From: Epinephelus fuscoguttatus
Lineage: Eukaryota; Chordata; Actinopteri; Perciformes; Serranidae
Assembly (NCBI RefSeq): GCF_011397635.1
Contig: NC_064754.1
Coordinates: forward strand, 31,538,543 to 31,602,542
DNA length: 64,000 nucleotides
Reading direction: 5' to 3'
The position numbers and the translations under genes are program-made. Positions 59,764 through 64,000 of this stretch are shown here, piece by piece. Position 1 is the first letter of the stretch; each line of letters opens with the position of its first letter. The notes beneath the pieces are model-generated. The model was not told where the DNA came from. It ran no database searches and saw only the letters and a program-made list of their open reading frames with translations.

Positions 59764-61629
59764 ACATCAAAAAATATGTATAGAACTCATTAAAACACAA
59801 AAGAACCATCAGAAATCACTGAAGAAAGTATGATCTCTGTAATTTTGCATCATAGTTTGTATCAACACTCTCACACAAAATACTTATTATAGACCTCAGT
59901 TGACTGGGAAGTGTGCTTAACAACAAAATGCATAAAAAGTCCATGTAAATAGATTGCACAGGTAATGAAAGTTTTTCATGTAATGGATCGTAGTGTAGTT
60001 TTAACTAATTATTTAAGTGGCCGCTTTGACATCATACTACTACTACATATGTACGGTGCATTCTGTCATGTTATTATCACAATTTATTGTAATAATTACA
60101 TTCACAGTAATGTTTTGTTTGTTTTACATGTTTGACCAATTTAGGGGTATTTTATCATACCAACAATCTGTTACATTGTGCAGCACTCACTGCATTATCA
60201 CATACTGGACAACTGTCCGTCTCAGCAGCTATATTTAGATAAAGCCTGTGTCTGTTGCTCAGGTGTCATGATTTGTTGACATCCAACAGTTAAGCTAACT
60301 TATGACACAGTAAAAACAAAACAAAAAAAAGTCTGGTTTGGGAAGTTTTTTTTTAAATATCCAGAAGCCAATTAGATGCAGTGGCACTGCTGAACACTAG
60401 AGGGCACTATGATAAAAACACACACACGATCTGACACCTAACATAACTTCAAGTGCTTCATTCATGTTTTAATTTTTTGCATGTTTAGTTTCTCCTCTCA
60501 CAGAGAATGTTGTGTATTGGAGATGGGGGATGTTATTTGTGGACGTTTGTTCTGTTTATTCAAAAATGAACAAAAAGCCAATGAAGTTAATATGAAAAAA
60601 GTGTGCACATGAGCACACCACACTGAACCTGACCTCCTGGGTTAAAGCCTCTTTGGTTCAGTTGCTTCCTAATCGTTAATTACCTGTTAAAAGCAAAACT
60701 GTATTTACATTCAAACAAATAGAAACAAAGTCAAACACAGCTCTTTGTTTGAATCAAAGAAAATTTTAACAACCGTCGATGCTTTTATTCAGTTTTGGTG
60801 ATGTCTGCCATTTAGATGTTTTGTTGTTGCTGTTGAACTTTTATTTGCATTTTCTCAGCGACAACCTTTTCTTAAAAAAAAAAAAAAACTTAAAAGAAAA
60901 AAGACATAATAAAATTGTAAATAAATCTACAGTTGGTTCAAGGCTCCGTACAGGCCCTAAACCTTTATACATTGCATGATACACTAAAGGTGGACTAATA
61001 CATAAAAAAAAAGGTTCTTTTTATCATTTATTTATTTATTATTTTTAAAAAATCAAAGAAAAATGGTGTAAGTAATAGTAAAAAGAAAAAACAACAACTG
61101 TCAACACATTCATAAAGTGAGGGGGTTGAAAAACTCAGACAGATGTTAGAAAAGAAAAACAAATAAAGTTGCAGAGATTTGGTTATGCTCCGTCTGTGGC
61201 TCGGCTGGAGGTCGGCCTACATTCTGGGTTGCGCAGGACGAGGAGGGGAGGTGGAGCATCAGCTGGAGGTGACGTAGTGCTTGCTCCCTGCTGCTCTGGG
61301 TGGGTGGAGATCAGAGGAGGAATCACCAGTCCTGCCAGCTGTCACCACCCTGCACAAACAGACGTTCGTTAAATTTTAATGTGAATGTTTCCTTTTAAAG
61401 CTCACCATCAACCCAGTGTCCAGTTTCAGTTGGTGGTGTGGTGCAGGATATGTAGAGGAACTACATCAGTAGGGTTTATAGAACGTGTCACACCATAATA
61501 CATGCATACAGGGAAAGGCTGTTACCATGACTACTCACTTGGAGAGTGTGTAACTATAGCAACAGTGTGTGACCATAGCAACTTACATGGACACAGAGAT
61601 GGGGGAAGACAGTTCCTCCACGCACGTCC
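59764..61629. other. Spacer left of the PBX gene
   Basis: AT-rich sequence with A-runs at 60874-60900 and 61010-61100. The last part may be PBX 3' UTR. A sequence at 61326-61352 could be an alternative terminal exon (see findings). Confidence 0.4.
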
Positions 61630-63395
<1,766 letters not shown>

Positions 63396-63559
63396 TCACA
63401 TATTTACCCAGATGTGAGCCTTAGTTGTGACAAATGTTCAAGAGGTGAATGTTCTTTTTCACAAGTACTGGAAGGACATTTTCCAAACCTCACCCTCAAT
63501 CCACAACTTTGACCTGCAACCTAACCCCTTTCTTCCCCCTCTTTGGCACCATCGGAGAA

Positions 63560-63830
63560 GATAATGTACACCTGACTCCCATCCAACGTCCTACACTGTC
63601 TTTTGCCTCTCTGCTGGCCAGACGGGCAGTTCTAATCAGTTGGAGGGATGCTGCTCCACCCACCCATGCCCAGTGGCTGAGGGATATCATGTCCTGCCTT
63701 AATCTTGAAAAGATTTGCTACTCAATTTGTAACTCAGATATAAAAAAAATCCATAAGGTTTGAGGCCCCTTTCTGAAATACTTCCAGAGCTGTCAGTTAA
63801 ATTGTGTGAGATTTTGTGTGAGTTTCTTGT
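63560..63830 (+). mobile_element. L1/Tx1-type LINE relic in the PBX intron
   Basis: The plus-strand translation contains ARRAVLISWRDAAPPT, QWLRDIMSCLNLEKICYSI and, after an in-frame stop, GPFLKYFQSC. This resembles the C-terminal end of L1-like ORF2 proteins. Only the terminal part is visible and it is broken by a nonsense codon (TGA where Trp is expected). Confidence 0.5.
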
Positions 63831-64000
63831 TCTTGGTGCTTTCTGTCAGTGTGTACTCTGATAAAGTACCCCATCATTCTGAACCTGCCTTTTAAAAGGC
63901 ATCTCTCACCCTCATCTGTCATTTTTTGTACTATTCAGGAGATGGAGGACCGTCCTATCGACGATATTCCGGCTGTCTTTAGGAGTAAGTGGAATGGGGA

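Overview
The window is nuclear DNA of a ray-finned (teleost) fish. Genes are split into short exons by GT-AG introns. The recognisable proteins are vertebrate, and the spacers hold CA/GT microsatellites, fish-type SINEs, LINE-2 pieces and many small elements with terminal inverted repeats. No bacterial, phage, CRISPR or operon-like feature was seen. The exon models below were assembled by eye from splice sites, reading phase and family knowledge; no alignment was run, so single-base boundary errors are possible.

Layout: (1) 2178-5310, plus strand, the 3' part of a TRIM-type gene (coiled coil and B30.2/PRY-SPRY), whose RING/B-box exons would lie before position 1. (2) 6910-13035, minus strand, a complete slc27a1 (FATP1) gene of 13 coding exons and 649 codons, with a likely non-coding first exon near 13512-13700. 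(3) 13.7-21.5 kb, a repeat-rich spacer with a hAT-like element that has a perfect 8-bp target duplication, a compound satellite and a 5'-truncated LINE-2 element. (4) 21556-38111, minus strand, adgre5 (CD97), an adhesion GPCR of 17 coding exons and 735 codons. (5) 38.2-55.0 kb, a gene desert rich in repeats. (6) 55083-58351, minus strand, a compact secreted protein of four immunoglobulin domains resembling the perlecan (HSPG2) Ig region, 380 codons. (7) 58.4-61.6 kb, a spacer with a nested transposon carrying a RecQ-like helicase fragment. (8) 61630-63299, minus strand, the 3' half of a PBX homeobox gene (pbx4-like), continuing beyond the right edge.

The genes do not form a pathway: TRIM (probable ubiquitin ligase), fatty-acid uptake, leukocyte-type adhesion receptor, extracellular Ig protein and a TALE transcription factor. 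SLC27A1, ADGRE5 and PBX4 all lie on human 19p13, so the set looks like a conserved synteny block. No new biological system was found. The most informative oddities are the helicase-bearing nested transposon, the split PRY-SPRY exon, a possible switch of the CD97 C-terminal PDZ ligand by intron retention, and the free-standing mini-perlecan gene.
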